Assembly: GCA_013151645.1 (NCBI GenBank)
Contig: JAADHU010000058.1
Coordinates: forward strand, 1-34,870
DNA length: 34,870 bases
Direction of reading: 5' to 3'
DNA from: Gammaproteobacteria bacterium
GTDB lineage: Bacteria > Pseudomonadota > Gammaproteobacteria > Steroidobacterales > Woeseiaceae
Below are positions 24,910 through 33,738 of the stretch, piece after piece. Below the pieces are notes generated by a model, which made no database searches, was not told where the DNA came from, and was given only the letters and a program-made list of their open reading frames with translations. The first letter of the stretch is position 1, and each line of letters begins with the position of its first letter. The position numbers and the translations under genes were made by a program.

Positions 24910-25389
24910 TTACTCCACCGTGATCGTGATTTGTGCGGATTTGATGGCTGGGTTGTGCGGAATGTGCATAAAGTCAGCAAAAAGCAGCTGTAAAGTATGC
25001 TCGCCAGGTTGCAGCGAAAGCTCGGTGGAGGTACTGCCATCGCCGAAATGTACGTTGTGGGCATCTTTGGGAACAGGCAGGCTCAAGTCCGGTAGCGCCG
25101 CATCGATGATCAGATGATGATGCCCGGACTGTGGCGTGTCCTGGCCGGCAGGAACAACGGCCATTCCTTCGATCCCGAAAGTCACTACCAGCGGATTCGA
25201 GACAGTGTCACCATCGGCCGGCGTGATGAAATAGACGCGCGGCTGCACCGCTGGTGCGGCGTCCACGGTCGCCTCTGCGGCCCTTTCGGCAACGGGCTCG
25301 GTCTGCTCATCCGCGGACGGAGCGCAGGCGGCGAACAGTATTACGACGGTCAATGACAACAGACGAAGCAATCCAGATTGACTGAACAC
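24910..25389 (-). CDS. DUF4399 lipoprotein
   Basis: The predicted 159-residue precursor begins with a signal peptide (LLRLLSLTVVILFAAC). A cysteine in FAACAPS fits a lipoprotein cleavage site, although Phe at -3 is less usual than Leu. An acidic, alanine-rich linker follows, then a single domain with RVYFITPADGDTVSNPLVVTFGIEGM, SGHHHLIID and PGEHTLQLLFADFMHIPH, which is the DUF4399 pattern. Its function is unknown. I place the start at GTG 25389 because AAGGAG sits 6 bases before it and the signal peptide then begins at once. The frame is also open to ATG 25422. Confidence 0.8.
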   Translation of the reverse strand: MFSQSGLLRLLSLTVVILFAACAPSADEQTEPVAERAAEATVDAAPAVQPRVYFITPADGDTVSNPLVVTFGIEGMAVVPAGQDTPQSGHHHLIIDAALPDLSLPVPKDAHNVHFGDGSTSTELSLQPGEHTLQLLFADFMHIPHNPAIKSAQITITVE

Positions 25390-25433
25390 GGCCTTCTCCT
25401 TAAATCCTGAAGCGATCATCAATCATAGATCGC

Positions 25434-26753
25434 CTAAATCGAAAATGCTGCAAAAATAGCGGCGACGGCCAGAATTAACGATAACCCGGTCATGTAAGCG
25501 ATGAGCAGGATGATGAATTTAGGCACGGTGGCCCAATGCCCCTGCTCATAAACCCGCCGCATGGCCCGGTACAGATAGACGACTATGTAGATGGAAAACA
25601 CGCTGACGATGGCTTTGTCGACGCGTTCAGACAGGCCGATCAAAGCGGCGAGACGCAGCGACAGAATCTGTGTAATGAGCGCGAGAAAAAAGAAGGCGTG
25701 ATAGTGAATCACGAACAGCAGGTGCTCGACGTAGTAACGCTTTGACAACGGATAGAGAATATTCAGAATGAGCGCCATCAGTGGCAGCAGGATAAAGAGT
25801 CCTGCGGGAACGTTCTCCAGCATTTTATCGGCGAAACCTCTGAGCCCCGCTCCGTCTTGCGCGATCATGCGGTCACACATGACCTTCAGGCGTTCTTTGG
25901 TCAGTCGCCGACCCAGCCAGGCGGGCATTTCACTTTCGTCAAAGTCGTCGAGCTGACAGCTTTCCCCCACATCAATCCCGTCGAGCGAGAATTTGACGCC
26001 ACCGTGTGACGATGTTTCTGTCCTGTCCGCCAGTTCATCGAAAAATTCCTGGCGTGTCAGTGCCCCTTCTTCGACTTGCGCCGGGCTGGCGGCCGGCTCG
26101 GCTTCAAACAGAATGCTCAGCGTTTCCTGTGGATCGAAAAAAGCCACCAGGAAAAACAGCACGCTTAACACCAGGTAGGTACGAAATGGTGGCATGAAAC
26201 GAGCGCGTCGTCCCCGCAGGTAATCGCGCGTCAGCTGCCCCGGTCGGATGGCTAACGGAATCAGTGTTTGCCAAATTCTGGAATCGAGTTCCAGCAGATC
26301 GCCGAACGCGTCTCGGATGAGTTCCCAGACGCTGATCAGGCGGCTGTTGGCGCGCTGGCCGCAATTGGCGCAATACTGGCCGGCGAGTGCCGCGCCGCAA
26401 TTCAGGCACGCCTCCGGCGGCTCCGGCGGCTCCGGCTCATCGGCATTCGTCGGCTGTAGAACGCGCCGACTGGCATCGAACCGCTCGCCGAACTTTTCGA
26501 CGGTTGCCTGGCGCATGCTTGTCGCGGGGCCCGCGAGGTACTGTTCGAGTGCCGCGTCGTTTTCCAGGTAGTAATGAGTGACTCGCCGGACACGATCCGG
26601 CTCATCGTCCAGGGCGAATGTTTTCGCGTGGATAAACCCCGGCAGCAGGAGCATCTCTTCGATGTGAGCCGTGAGCCAGTGATCGACATCGGTCGCGATG
26701 TCCCGGTCAATACAGAGCGTTACTTCGTATATTAGCCCGGCTTGTTCTTTCAT
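25434..26753 (-). CDS. membrane protein with DUF4286, zinc ribbon and DUF3667 regions
   Basis: A 439-residue protein of three parts. Residues 1-100 resemble DUF4286 (IYEVTLCIDRDI, THYYLENDAALEQYL), a small ferredoxin-like fold. A proline/glutamate linker leads to a zinc ribbon CLNCGAALAGQYCANCGQR (about 116-134). After it comes the DUF3667 pattern (PGQLTRDYLRGRRARFMPPFRTYLVLSVLFFLVAFF) with four or five membrane helices to the C-terminus. The function is unknown. The gene starts 11 bases after fadE, so it is probably co-transcribed with it. Its membrane location and the link to fatty acid breakdown are inference from position. Confidence 0.82.
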   Translation of the reverse strand: MKEQAGLIYEVTLCIDRDIATDVDHWLTAHIEEMLLLPGFIHAKTFALDDEPDRVRRVTHYYLENDAALEQYLAGPATSMRQATVEKFGERFDASRRVLQPTNADEPEPPEPPEACLNCGAALAGQYCANCGQRANSRLISVWELIRDAFGDLLELDSRIWQTLIPLAIRPGQLTRDYLRGRRARFMPPFRTYLVLSVLFFLVAFFDPQETLSILFEAEPAASPAQVEEGALTRQEFFDELADRTETSSHGGVKFSLDGIDVGESCQLDDFDESEMPAWLGRRLTKERLKVMCDRMIAQDGAGLRGFADKMLENVPAGLFILLPLMALILNILYPLSKRYYVEHLLFVIHYHAFFFLALITQILSLRLAALIGLSERVDKAIVSVFSIYIVVYLYRAMRRVYEQGHWATVPKFIILLIAYMTGLSLILAVAAIFAAFSI

Positions 26754-26764
26754 TTAACGGCCGT

Positions 26765-29344
26765 TCAATTCGTTTTCTTTTTTCGGGTAGCGGTTTTGCT
26801 GGCGGCCTTCTTCGTTACTGCCTTTTTCCTGATCGACTTCTTCCTGACAGCGGGCTTACGCTCGCTCGCCGGCGATTTCGGTGGGGCTGTTGCAGCGTTA
26901 CTGCCTCCGCGGCCGATGGCGTCCGCGGCAAAGTCATCGACGGACATAAGCGCCAGTACTTTTTCATGGTAATCGCGAAGATCGCTGGCTTCCTGCTTGC
27001 TGATTACGGCCGCTTTTTCCGCGTCGTCAATCCGGTGTCCGAGATAGTCCGATTGAATGAGACCTTCTTTCCTGGCCTGCCGGAGCTTCGCCTCGAGAGG
27101 CGCCATTTTCTCCGACAGGAGCAGCGCTTCTTGCAATAAGCCCAGAGGGTTGGTTGGCTCAATGGTCGTATAGGCCTGAGCGCTGAGTCGTTCCCGGGCC
27201 TCACCGGTACGCGTAATTACGTCGACAACCTTGCGGCCGAGTTCGTCCGACGGTGCAGAGTACGTTCGGCCGCGCGGAAAAATAAAGCAGCGCAGGAAAA
27301 ACGCGATCGGCCGATTGGGGAAGTTTCTAAGAAAGCTGTGCAACTGTTCCTGGGCGTGATACATGAGCGTGCGAACCGACCACTCGACCAGCGGCAGGTC
27401 AACCGCACGGCGGCCCTGGTCTTCGAAATGTTTCAGAACGGTGGAGGCGAGATACATGGAACTGAGGACATCTCCGAGCCTGGCCGACAACAATTCTTTT
27501 TGTTTCAGTTTGCCGCCGAGTGTCAACATTGCAAAATCGGACGCAAGCGCGAAGGCGGCACTGTAGCGATTGATGTTCTGGTAGTAACGACGGGTCGGCG
27601 TATTTAACGGCACGTTGCTGAATTTGGCGTGCGTCAGGGCCAGCACGAACGAGCGCGCAAGGTTACTGACTGCGTAACCGATGTGTCCAAACAGGGCATT
27701 GTCAAAATCAATCAGTCCACGTTCCTCGTTGCTGTCATTTGCGGCATGCAGTTCCTTGAGGACGAACGGATGGCAGCGCATGGCGCCCTGGCCGAAAATG
27801 ATCAGGCTGCGGGTCAGGATATTCGCACCCTCCACCGTGATGGCGATCGGTGTCGCCATATACCCGCGCGCAAGATAGTTTTTCGGTCCCATCATGACGC
27901 CCTTGCCACCGTGCACATCCATGGCATCGTTAGCGACCTTGCGGCCCATTTCGGTGCAATGATATTTTAGTATCGCCGAGGGCACGGCGGGCTTCTCTCC
28001 CTGGCCAATGGCACCGGAGGTGATTGCGACGGCCGCGTTCATTATGTAGGTGTGGCCGGCAATTCGCGCCAGCGCTTCGCCTACGCCATCAAACTTCGCA
28101 ATTGGCAGGCCAAACTGTCGGCGCAGTTGTGTGTAAGCGCCGGATGCGTAGGAGGCGGCCTGACTGCCACCGGCCGCGCTTGAAGGCAGCGTGATCGCGC
28201 GTCCCACGGACAGCAATTCCACCAGCATCTTCCAGCCTTTGCCAGCCATCTCCTCACCGCCGATGATGTGGTCCAGCGGTACGAACACATCTTTGCCTGA
28301 GGTCGGCCCGTTTTGAAAAGGGATACTTAATGGATTGTGGCGCCGGCCGATGGTGACTCCGGCGGTGTCGGTGGGTATCAGGGCCGCCGTAATGCCGTAC
28401 TCGTCCTTATCTCCGATGAGGTGATCGGGGTCGTTGAGTTTGAAGGCAAGGCCAAGCACGGTCGCGACGGGGGCGAGCGTAATGTAGCGCTTGTCCCAGT
28501 TCAGCCGAATGCCCGTAATCTTCTTGCCGTTCCACTCGCCCTCGCAGACCACACCGGTATCAATCAGGGCCGCAGCATCCGAGCCGGCCTGCGGTGAGGT
28601 GAGCGCAAAACAAGGAATTTCTTCACCGCTGGCGAGGCGCGGAAGATAGTGCTGTTTTTGCTGCTCTGTGCCGTAGTGCAGCAGCAATTCGGCCGGCCCA
28701 AGAGAATTGGGGACACCCACTGTTGACGAAGCGGTCGCGCTGCGGCTGGCCAGTTTGGTGATCACCATGGCGTTGGCATAGGCCGAAAATTCGAGTCCGC
28801 CATACTGCTTGGGGATGATCATGGCGAAAAATCGGTTCTGCTTGATGTACTGCCATATTTCTGCGGGCATATCACCGCGTTCGTTGGCGATATCCCAGTC
28901 ATCCAGCATGCCGCAAAGTTCTTCACAAGGCCCGTCAATAAACGCCTGCTCTTCCTCTGACAGGCTTGGCGCAGGAAATGACATCAGTCGGTTCCAGTCA
29001 GGCATTCCCGAGAACAACTCTCCATCCCACCACACGCTGCCGGCTTCGAGTGCCTCTCTCTCAGTGTCCGACATGGAAGGCAGCATGGTTCGATATATCT
29101 TCAGGGCAGGTTGGGTAATCTTTTCGCGGCGAAATTCGACTGCGTTTGGCACGATCATGATGGCGAAAGCGAGCCATAGTACGAATAACCACAGGAACGA
29201 GGCATCGCCGTAAACAGAATAGGCGACGAGTGCGATACCGACCGCGACGGTTGAGCGAAGCAAGTCCGTTCTGCTGTAAGCGAGATACATACCGCCGCCG
29301 ACGAACAGCAGCAACCAAAATGAACCGATCAAAAAACTGGACAC
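26765..29344 (-). CDS. fadE: acyl-CoA dehydrogenase FadE, with a lysine-rich C-terminal tail
   Basis: First step of beta-oxidation: FAD-dependent dehydrogenation of acyl-CoA. The 859-residue protein has an N-terminal membrane region (about 5-25 and 30-65: SFWLLLFVGGGMYLAY, FLWLFVLWLAFAIMIV), typical of FadE rather than soluble dehydrogenases. The dehydrogenase core includes MIIPKQYGGLEFSAYANAM and CFALTSPQAGSDAAA, followed by the FadE-specific C-terminal part. The final 30 residues are odd: 14 are Lys or Arg in repeated KKA/RKK units, like bacterial histone-H1-like tails. E. coli FadE (814) lacks this. It follows mdh by 152 bases. Confidence 0.93.
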   Translation of the reverse strand: MSSFLIGSFWLLLFVGGGMYLAYSRTDLLRSTVAVGIALVAYSVYGDASFLWLFVLWLAFAIMIVPNAVEFRREKITQPALKIYRTMLPSMSDTEREALEAGSVWWDGELFSGMPDWNRLMSFPAPSLSEEEQAFIDGPCEELCGMLDDWDIANERGDMPAEIWQYIKQNRFFAMIIPKQYGGLEFSAYANAMVITKLASRSATASSTVGVPNSLGPAELLLHYGTEQQKQHYLPRLASGEEIPCFALTSPQAGSDAAALIDTGVVCEGEWNGKKITGIRLNWDKRYITLAPVATVLGLAFKLNDPDHLIGDKDEYGITAALIPTDTAGVTIGRRHNPLSIPFQNGPTSGKDVFVPLDHIIGGEEMAGKGWKMLVELLSVGRAITLPSSAAGGSQAASYASGAYTQLRRQFGLPIAKFDGVGEALARIAGHTYIMNAAVAITSGAIGQGEKPAVPSAILKYHCTEMGRKVANDAMDVHGGKGVMMGPKNYLARGYMATPIAITVEGANILTRSLIIFGQGAMRCHPFVLKELHAANDSNEERGLIDFDNALFGHIGYAVSNLARSFVLALTHAKFSNVPLNTPTRRYYQNINRYSAAFALASDFAMLTLGGKLKQKELLSARLGDVLSSMYLASTVLKHFEDQGRRAVDLPLVEWSVRTLMYHAQEQLHSFLRNFPNRPIAFFLRCFIFPRGRTYSAPSDELGRKVVDVITRTGEARERLSAQAYTTIEPTNPLGLLQEALLLSEKMAPLEAKLRQARKEGLIQSDYLGHRIDDAEKAAVISKQEASDLRDYHEKVLALMSVDDFAADAIGRGGSNAATAPPKSPASERKPAVRKKSIRKKAVTKKAASKTATRKKKTN

Positions 29345-29439
29345 GTCTAATTCCCTGGAAACAGCTTCGATATACCCGCGTCAGGCCGGACTGGAGCACC
29401 TGACCGGCGCCTATTAAATAACCCTAACACCCCGAAACA

Positions 29440-29460
29440 GACGGCACCAGCGACGCCGTC
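29440..29460 (-). terminator. candidate terminator hairpin after mdh
   Basis: On the minus strand GACGGC pairs with GCCGTC around a 9-base loop, 37 bases beyond the mdh coding end or closer, and is followed by TGTTT. It lies in the 152-base gap between mdh and fadE. A second 6-bp hairpin (29380-29385 with 29399-29404) sits in the presumed fadE leader. The stem is short and the T run poor. Confidence 0.25.
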
Positions 29461-29496
29461 CCGGTCACCGTGTCGTACTCGAGAGAGCCAACGTGC

Positions 29497-30474
29497 TTAC
29501 AACAGGCTCTCAATTGCGGCCCGTTCCTCACGCAGTTCGGTTTCCGTCGCCCGCATTCTTTCGCGGCTGAATTCGCTGATTTCGAGGCCCTGGACTATTT
29601 CGTACTGGCCGCCGCTGATACGAACCGGGTAAGAGTAGATGACACCGGGCTCGATGCCGTAACTGCCGTCCGCTGGAATGCCCATACTGACCCAGTTATC
29701 CGGCGTCGTGCCCTTCGCCCAGTCATGCATATGATCGATCGCAGCCGACGCGGCGGATGCGGCGGACGATGCCCCGCGTGCTTTGATAATAGCGGCTCCG
29801 CGTTGCTGTACGTCGGGAATGAAATCGCTGCTGAACCATTCCTGCCCAACCAGTTCCAGCGCCGGCTGGCCGGCTACGGTGGCGTGATTGATGTCCGGAT
29901 ATTGTGTGGCCGAGTGGTTTCCCCAGATGATCATCTGCCGAACGTCGTCGACGTGTTTGCCGGTTTTCTGCGCCAGCTGCGACGTTGCGCGGTTGTGGTC
30001 GAGACGGGTCATGGCGGTGAAATTGGCAGCATCTATGTCCGGGGCATTTGCACTTGCGATCAGTGCGTTGGTGTTGGCGGGATTGCCGACCACCAGCACA
30101 CGGATATCCCGATTCGCATGATCATTGATGGCTTTGCCCTGCACAGAAAAGATTTGTGCGTTCGCTTCGAGCAGGTCTTTTCGTTCCATGCCCGGTCCAC
30201 GCGGTCTTGCGCCGACGAGCAAGGCGTATTCGCTGTCCTTAAACGCGACATTCGGGTCGTCGGTCGCGACAATGCCGACCAGCGTGGAAAACGCACAGTC
30301 GTCCAGTTCCATCGCCACGCCTTCCAGCGCCGGTAACGCCGGTGGAATTTCCAGTAGTTTGAGAATAATCGGTTGATCGGCTCCCAGCATTTGCCCGGAA
30401 GCAATTCTGAAGGCGAGCTGATAACCGATCTGGCCGGCGGCGCCGGTAATAGTGATGCAAACGGGATTCTTCAT
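29497..30474 (-). CDS. mdh: malate dehydrogenase
   Basis: NAD-dependent interconversion of malate and oxaloacetate in the TCA cycle. The 325-residue protein is of the cytosolic/chloroplast-like group: [19 protein letters not shown] (N-terminal Rossmann), the active-site loop [20 protein letters not shown] with the malate-discriminating arginines, [10 protein letters not shown], and the catalytic pair TRLDHNRA and [16 protein letters not shown] 30474 is chosen over the longer frame from 30603 because it begins the Rossmann fold directly and has AGGA nearby. Confidence 0.95.
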   Translation of the reverse strand: MKNPVCITITGAAGQIGYQLAFRIASGQMLGADQPIILKLLEIPPALPALEGVAMELDDCAFSTLVGIVATDDPNVAFKDSEYALLVGARPRGPGMERKDLLEANAQIFSVQGKAINDHANRDIRVLVVGNPANTNALIASANAPDIDAANFTAMTRLDHNRATSQLAQKTGKHVDDVRQMIIWGNHSATQYPDINHATVAGQPALELVGQEWFSSDFIPDVQQRGAAIIKARGASSAASAASAAIDHMHDWAKGTTPDNWVSMGIPADGSYGIEPGVIYSYPVRISGGQYEIVQGLEISEFSRERMRATETELREERAAIESLL

Positions 30475-30614
30475 AGGATGTTCCTGTCCTGGTTGGTTCG
30501 TTAGGGTGAGCGGCGCGACTCCCGGCATTCCCCGTGCATGCGGAAATACCGCGGCAGCGGGTCTGCAGCCAGCGATTTTAACATTGTGGCAGCGTTCCGC
30601 CACGCGGTTGTTAC

Positions 30615-31166
30615 TTATTCCGCTGCGGTGAAGCCCGGATAGGCAAGCAACAGTTTGCCCATCTCCGCGCTGGCCTCCTCACTGAGGCCATCGGCCCGGA
30701 GCCGGAGGATGCATGCAAGCCAGGACTCGGGCGTGCTGATTTGTGCGTCGTTGCACACGCCGTCACCCCCAGTCGGGATGATGAGTTGCTTGATATCGAT
30801 GTTCTCGCCGAGTGCGCGCTGGTTGGCGATCTCGCCGATCTGGCGTATTCGTGCCGGGCTTTCCGCCGCTTTCGTGGCAAAGTCCTGTTGTGGGTCAGGT
30901 CTTGAGAGCGGATCCTGCTCAAATATGGCCAAATCGCCTACTTCTATTACGATGGCGAGACTGAGGCCCACGGTCGCGATAAACGCAGCGGGCCGCCGCC
31001 AGGCTGAAAACCCGCTGAAACCGCGGTCTTTCCGTACGTCGGCACGCGCTTTGCGCAGCACAGCATCATCAAGATGCGGCGGTATCGGTTCCTGTACGCC
31101 GAACTGGTAGGTTGCCCGCAATGCGTCGTTCTCCGCCGTGGACGTGGTCTCGTATTCATCACTCAT
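30615..31166 (-). CDS. probable anti-sigma factor (single-span membrane protein)
   Basis: The 183-residue protein has an N-terminal cytoplasmic part of about 57 residues. One membrane helix follows ([20 protein letters not shown], about 58-77), then a periplasmic part of about 105 residues. It has no recognisable zinc-binding anti-sigma motif (HxxxCxxC). It starts inside the end of the ECF sigma gene (8-base overlap), the usual place for a cognate anti-sigma factor. That arrangement is the main reason for the call; the signal it senses is unknown. Confidence 0.65.
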   Translation of the reverse strand: MSDEYETTSTAENDALRATYQFGVQEPIPPHLDDAVLRKARADVRKDRGFSGFSAWRRPAAFIATVGLSLAIVIEVGDLAIFEQDPLSRPDPQQDFATKAAESPARIRQIGEIANQRALGENIDIKQLIIPTGGDGVCNDAQISTPESWLACILRLRADGLSEEASAEMGKLLLAYPGFTAAE

Positions 31167-31716
31167 GGTGAATGTCCGTTGCCAGGGCCGCTTTCAGCTT
31201 GGCGGTCGCGTAGCGCAGTCGGCTTTTCGCTGTTTCGCGATTGACGTCGGTGACGCTGGCGATCTCGTCGAGATTCAGGCCGGCTTCGAGAAACAACAAG
31301 ACCACGTCGCGTTGCTCCTGTGGCAGTTTGGCAAGCGCGCGGTTTAGCCGCTCTCGGGCGATCAATCGTTCGGTGACCTGTAGCGGTTCATCCGTGGTCG
31401 ATGGACTATCGTCCGGATCGATCGAAATCTCGTTGGTGTGCCGCTTGTTGCGTCGAATATGGTCGATAAAGCAGTTGTGGGCGACGCGGTACAGGAACGT
31501 CGTGAATTTCGCCGTAGGACGGTAGCGCTGCCTCGATTTGATAATCTTGCTCCAGGCTTCCTGGTACAGGTCTTCGGCGATATCGCGATGTTTGCACAGG
31601 CGCAGAAGATAGCGGTACAGCGAGTCGTTATGACGTTCGTACAAAACGCGAAATGCGTCGACGTCACCGTCCCGGTAGCGGAGCATCAGAGCGGAATCCC
31701 TTAGCGCGTCTTTCAT
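31159..31716 (-). CDS. ECF-type RNA polymerase sigma factor
   Basis: A 185-residue group 4 sigma factor. Region 2 has DAFRVLYERHNDSLYRYLLRL and DIAEDLYQEAWSKII, with FTTFLYRVAHNCFIDHIRR for -10 recognition. Region 4 has LPQEQRDVVLLFLEAGLNLDEIASVTDVNRETAKSRLRYATAKL, the -35 helix-turn-helix. ATG 31716 is chosen because MKDALRDSALMLRYRDGD is the usual opening; an extension to 31797 is possible, and neither start has a strong ribosome binding site. The gene is divergent from the Ytr-type operon. Confidence 0.9.
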   Translation of the reverse strand: MKDALRDSALMLRYRDGDVDAFRVLYERHNDSLYRYLLRLCKHRDIAEDLYQEAWSKIIKSRQRYRPTAKFTTFLYRVAHNCFIDHIRRNKRHTNEISIDPDDSPSTTDEPLQVTERLIARERLNRALAKLPQEQRDVVLLFLEAGLNLDEIASVTDVNRETAKSRLRYATAKLKAALATDIHHE

Positions 31717-31830
31717 GGGCGGAGGATAAGCGACCTGGTCTGCCCGGGAAAGCAGACCGTACCCCGGGTCCAGCGGTGGATTTCGAGCTACAGCCATCAG
31801 GTCTTGCCCATTTTTGATCTATCTCTTTGA

Positions 31831-31840
31831 TAGTTAACTA
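31831..31840. promoter_or_regulatory. palindrome TAGTTAACTA, candidate second repressor site
   Basis: A perfect 10-base palindrome in the gap between the ECF sigma gene and the divergent Ytr-type operon. Its core differs by one base from the core of the larger palindrome at 31926-31953 (TAGTCAACTA). The two centres are 104 bases apart, close to ten helical turns, so one dimeric regulator could bind both on the same face. Confidence 0.4.
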
Positions 31841-31910
31841 AAATTATCATGGTGATGCTTCTGAATAAACGGCTTGCCGGAGAAAACAGGGTTAAATCCG
31901 TCGGTAGTAC

Positions 31911-31938
31911 TTGTATTTCTGAAGGTTGGTGTTATAGT
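31911..31938 (+). promoter_or_regulatory. promoter of the Ytr-type operon
   Basis: TTGTAT (31911-31916) and TATAGT (31933-31938) are separated by 16 bases, giving a reasonable sigma70-type promoter. Transcription would start near 31945, about 30 bases before the first start codon. The -10 lies inside the 28-base palindrome. Confidence 0.5.
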
Positions 31939-31953
31939 CAACTACAACACCAA
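31926..31953. promoter_or_regulatory. 28-base palindrome over the promoter, candidate GntR/YtrA operator
   Basis: TTGGTGTT (31926-31933) pairs with AACACCAA (31946-31953), and TAGT (31935-31938) with ACTA (31941-31944). The only mismatches are one symmetric position and the central CA. Such a near-perfect palindrome across the -10 is the expected position of a repressor site. The GntR-family protein encoded two genes downstream is the obvious candidate. Confidence 0.6.
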
Positions 31954-31976
31954 GTCACTAAGCAGGTAGAACGATC

Positions 31977-32303
31977 ATGCACAGCACGACGAAAACGCAA
32001 ACAGGCGGGTATATCGGATTCGCCGTATTGGCGCTGTTCGCGGTGGCGATCATCGCGGGCCAGGCTCGCGGAGATATAAATTCTGCGTTTGCTTATGACG
32101 CCGACTTACCTACTGCTCTCGAGCTCGGGGTGTTGATTGAAAGAAACGTACACGGCGAGGCCAACGCGGGGTACGAAGCAATCCGAAAATTCAGCGTAAC
32201 GCCAAATGTCGCTGCATTCGGCGACGGTGTTCTGGAACTCTCTGAACGGTCTTTTTCAGGCCACCTCGCGGCGCGGCCGGCCAGGCGTGAGACGGTTCTC
32301 TAG
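31977..32303 (+). CDS. small membrane-anchored protein, first gene of the Ytr-type operon
   Basis: I do not recognise this 108-residue protein. It has a short polar start, one hydrophobic helix (GYIGFAVLALFAVAIIAG, about 11-28) and a soluble remainder with DLPTALELGVLIERNVHGEANAGYEAIRKF. The C-terminal part after about residue 90 is arginine-rich and unlike the rest. An AGGTAG precedes the ATG. Its position right after the promoter and palindrome argues that it is real and under the same control as the transporter. Confidence 0.6.
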   Translation: MHSTTKTQTGGYIGFAVLALFAVAIIAGQARGDINSAFAYDADLPTALELGVLIERNVHGEANAGYEAIRKFSVTPNVAAFGDGVLELSERSFSGHLAARPARRETVL

Positions 32304-32480
32304 ATTCCTGCGTCGGATGAATTCGATGATGACTTATAGATATTATTGGCCACGGGACCCAGATACGGTTTTCCCGTTGCCATCCGCGGATAGTACGACG
32401 AAAGTGCTTTTCGGCCTGTTACACTGCCCGTCGAACGCAAACCGGCGTTGGCTCGCCACCGCTCAAGAAAAACCAAACTA

Positions 32481-32888
32481 ATGGCGGCTGCATATTCAAT
32501 GGACCCCAAATGGAATGAAGATATTCCGATCTATCGTCAACTACGCGATCGAGTAGTGGCGATGATCCTGGAGGATGTGCTGGGCGATGGCGATGCGTTG
32601 CCCTCTGTGCGCAATGTTGCCGCCGAGTACCGGCTGAATCCTTTGACCGTCCTGAAAGGATACCAGGAGCTGGTGGACGAGGAGCTTGTCGAAAAGAAAC
32701 GCGGCCGGGGCATGTTCGTTACTGCAGGGGCGAAGCAGAAGCTCCTTAAGGACGAGCGAAAACGATTCCTTAATAAGGAATGGCCGCAAGTCGCCGCAAC
32801 TATCGTACGGCTGAAACTCGATACCACGACGTTACTCAAGACCATCGAAAAGACACGATCTGACAAAGCAGGGGTAAAGGATGACTAG
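32481..32888 (+). CDS. GntR-family (YtrA-type) transcriptional repressor
   Basis: The 135-residue protein carries a GntR winged helix-turn-helix: PIYRQLRDRVVAMILEDVL, ALPSVRNVAAEYRLNPLTVLKGYQELVDEELVEKKRGRGMFV. After it comes only a short helical tail, the layout of the YtrA subgroup that controls neighbouring ABC transporters. The start could be ATG 32481 or ATG 32499; the latter begins MDPKWNEDIPIY, close to the family opening. Its end overlaps the ATPase gene by 8 bases. The 177 bases before it hold no second gene that I can support. Confidence 0.88.
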   Translation: MAAAYSMDPKWNEDIPIYRQLRDRVVAMILEDVLGDGDALPSVRNVAAEYRLNPLTVLKGYQELVDEELVEKKRGRGMFVTAGAKQKLLKDERKRFLNKEWPQVAATIVRLKLDTTTLLKTIEKTRSDKAGVKDD

Positions 32889-33738
32889 CCTGGTTAGTGC
32901 ACGGAACGTTTCGAAAAAGTTCGGCGATTTCTATGCTGTCGACCATGTAAGTTTCAATATCGAGCAGGGAAGAATCGCGGGTTTGATCGGCCCAAACGGG
33001 GCCGGCAAGACCACTCTATTGAAAGCGATGCTCGGGCTTACCGACTGCCAGGGAAGTCTCTCCGTACTGGGCCTGGATCCCTTCAAGCAGCGCAAGGAGT
33101 TGATGCAAAACATTTGTTTCATCGCCGATGTGAGCGTCCTGCCGCGCTGGATTCGTGTCTCCCAGTTACTCAGTTTCATCGAAACCGTGCATCCAAAGTT
33201 TTCCAGATCCAGGGCCGAAGAGCTACTGGCACAAACCAGGATTTCCGCGAGTGCGAAGGTCCGTGAGCTATCGAAGGGTATGGTGACCCAATTGCATTTG
33301 TCGATCATTACCGCGGTCGATGCAAAACTGCTGGTGCTGGACGAGCCAACGCTCGGGCTCGACATTATATTTCGTAAGGAGTTCTACGCGAATCTTCTGA
33401 ACGACTATTTTGAAGAAGGGCGAACCATCCTGGTTACAACCCACCAGGTAGAAGAAATCGAAAATCTCCTGACCGATGTCATGTTTATCAATGACGGAAA
33501 ACTGGTACTGGACGCCACCATGGAGTCGTTACCTGAGCAATACGCCGAGTTGATGGCTTCCGGCGAAGATGCGGAACGCGCGCGGGCATTGAAGCCGATC
33601 TACGAGCGAGACGTATTCGGCAAAAAAGCCTTTACCTTTGAGGGCGTCGCGAGAGAGAAACTGCAGGAACTCGGGGAGGTTCGCACACCGGGCATCGCCG
33701 ATCTCTTCGTTGCCAAAATCAAGGGAGCGGCCGCGTGA
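32881..33738 (+). CDS. ABC transporter ATPase (Ytr-type)
   Basis: A 285-residue ATPase with Walker A LIGPNGAGKTTLLKAML and Walker B LLVLDEPTLGLD. The signature is changed to LSKGMVTQLHLS (usual LSGGQ), as seen in some ABC-2 regulators' partners, and the switch histidine is in VTTHQVEE. The C-terminal 60 residues are an extra domain-like tail. It overlaps both the repressor gene (8 bases) and the permease gene (4 bases), so the three are translated together. The substrate is unknown. Confidence 0.9.
   Translation: MTSLVSARNVSKKFGDFYAVDHVSFNIEQGRIAGLIGPNGAGKTTLLKAMLGLTDCQGSLSVLGLDPFKQRKELMQNICFIADVSVLPRWIRVSQLLSFIETVHPKFSRSRAEELLAQTRISASAKVRELSKGMVTQLHLSIITAVDAKLLVLDEPTLGLDIIFRKEFYANLLNDYFEEGRTILVTTHQVEEIENLLTDVMFINDGKLVLDATMESLPEQYAELMASGEDAERARALKPIYERDVFGKKAFTFEGVAREKLQELGEVRTPGIADLFVAKIKGAAA

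Noticed and set aside
29470-30336. 288-residue plus-strand frame opposite mdh
   Set aside because: Antisense to a clear malate dehydrogenase; the length is explained by the codon bias of the true gene and no domain is visible.
31798-31976. Additional small gene in the sigma/Ytr intergenic region
   Set aside because: The frame from 31849 has no ribosome binding site, crosses the promoter and palindrome and lacks plausible protein features.
32304-32480. Small gene between the membrane protein and the GntR gene (frame 32206-32481)
   Set aside because: It overlaps the membrane protein in another frame and shows no motif or ribosome binding site; the stretch is more likely untranslated.
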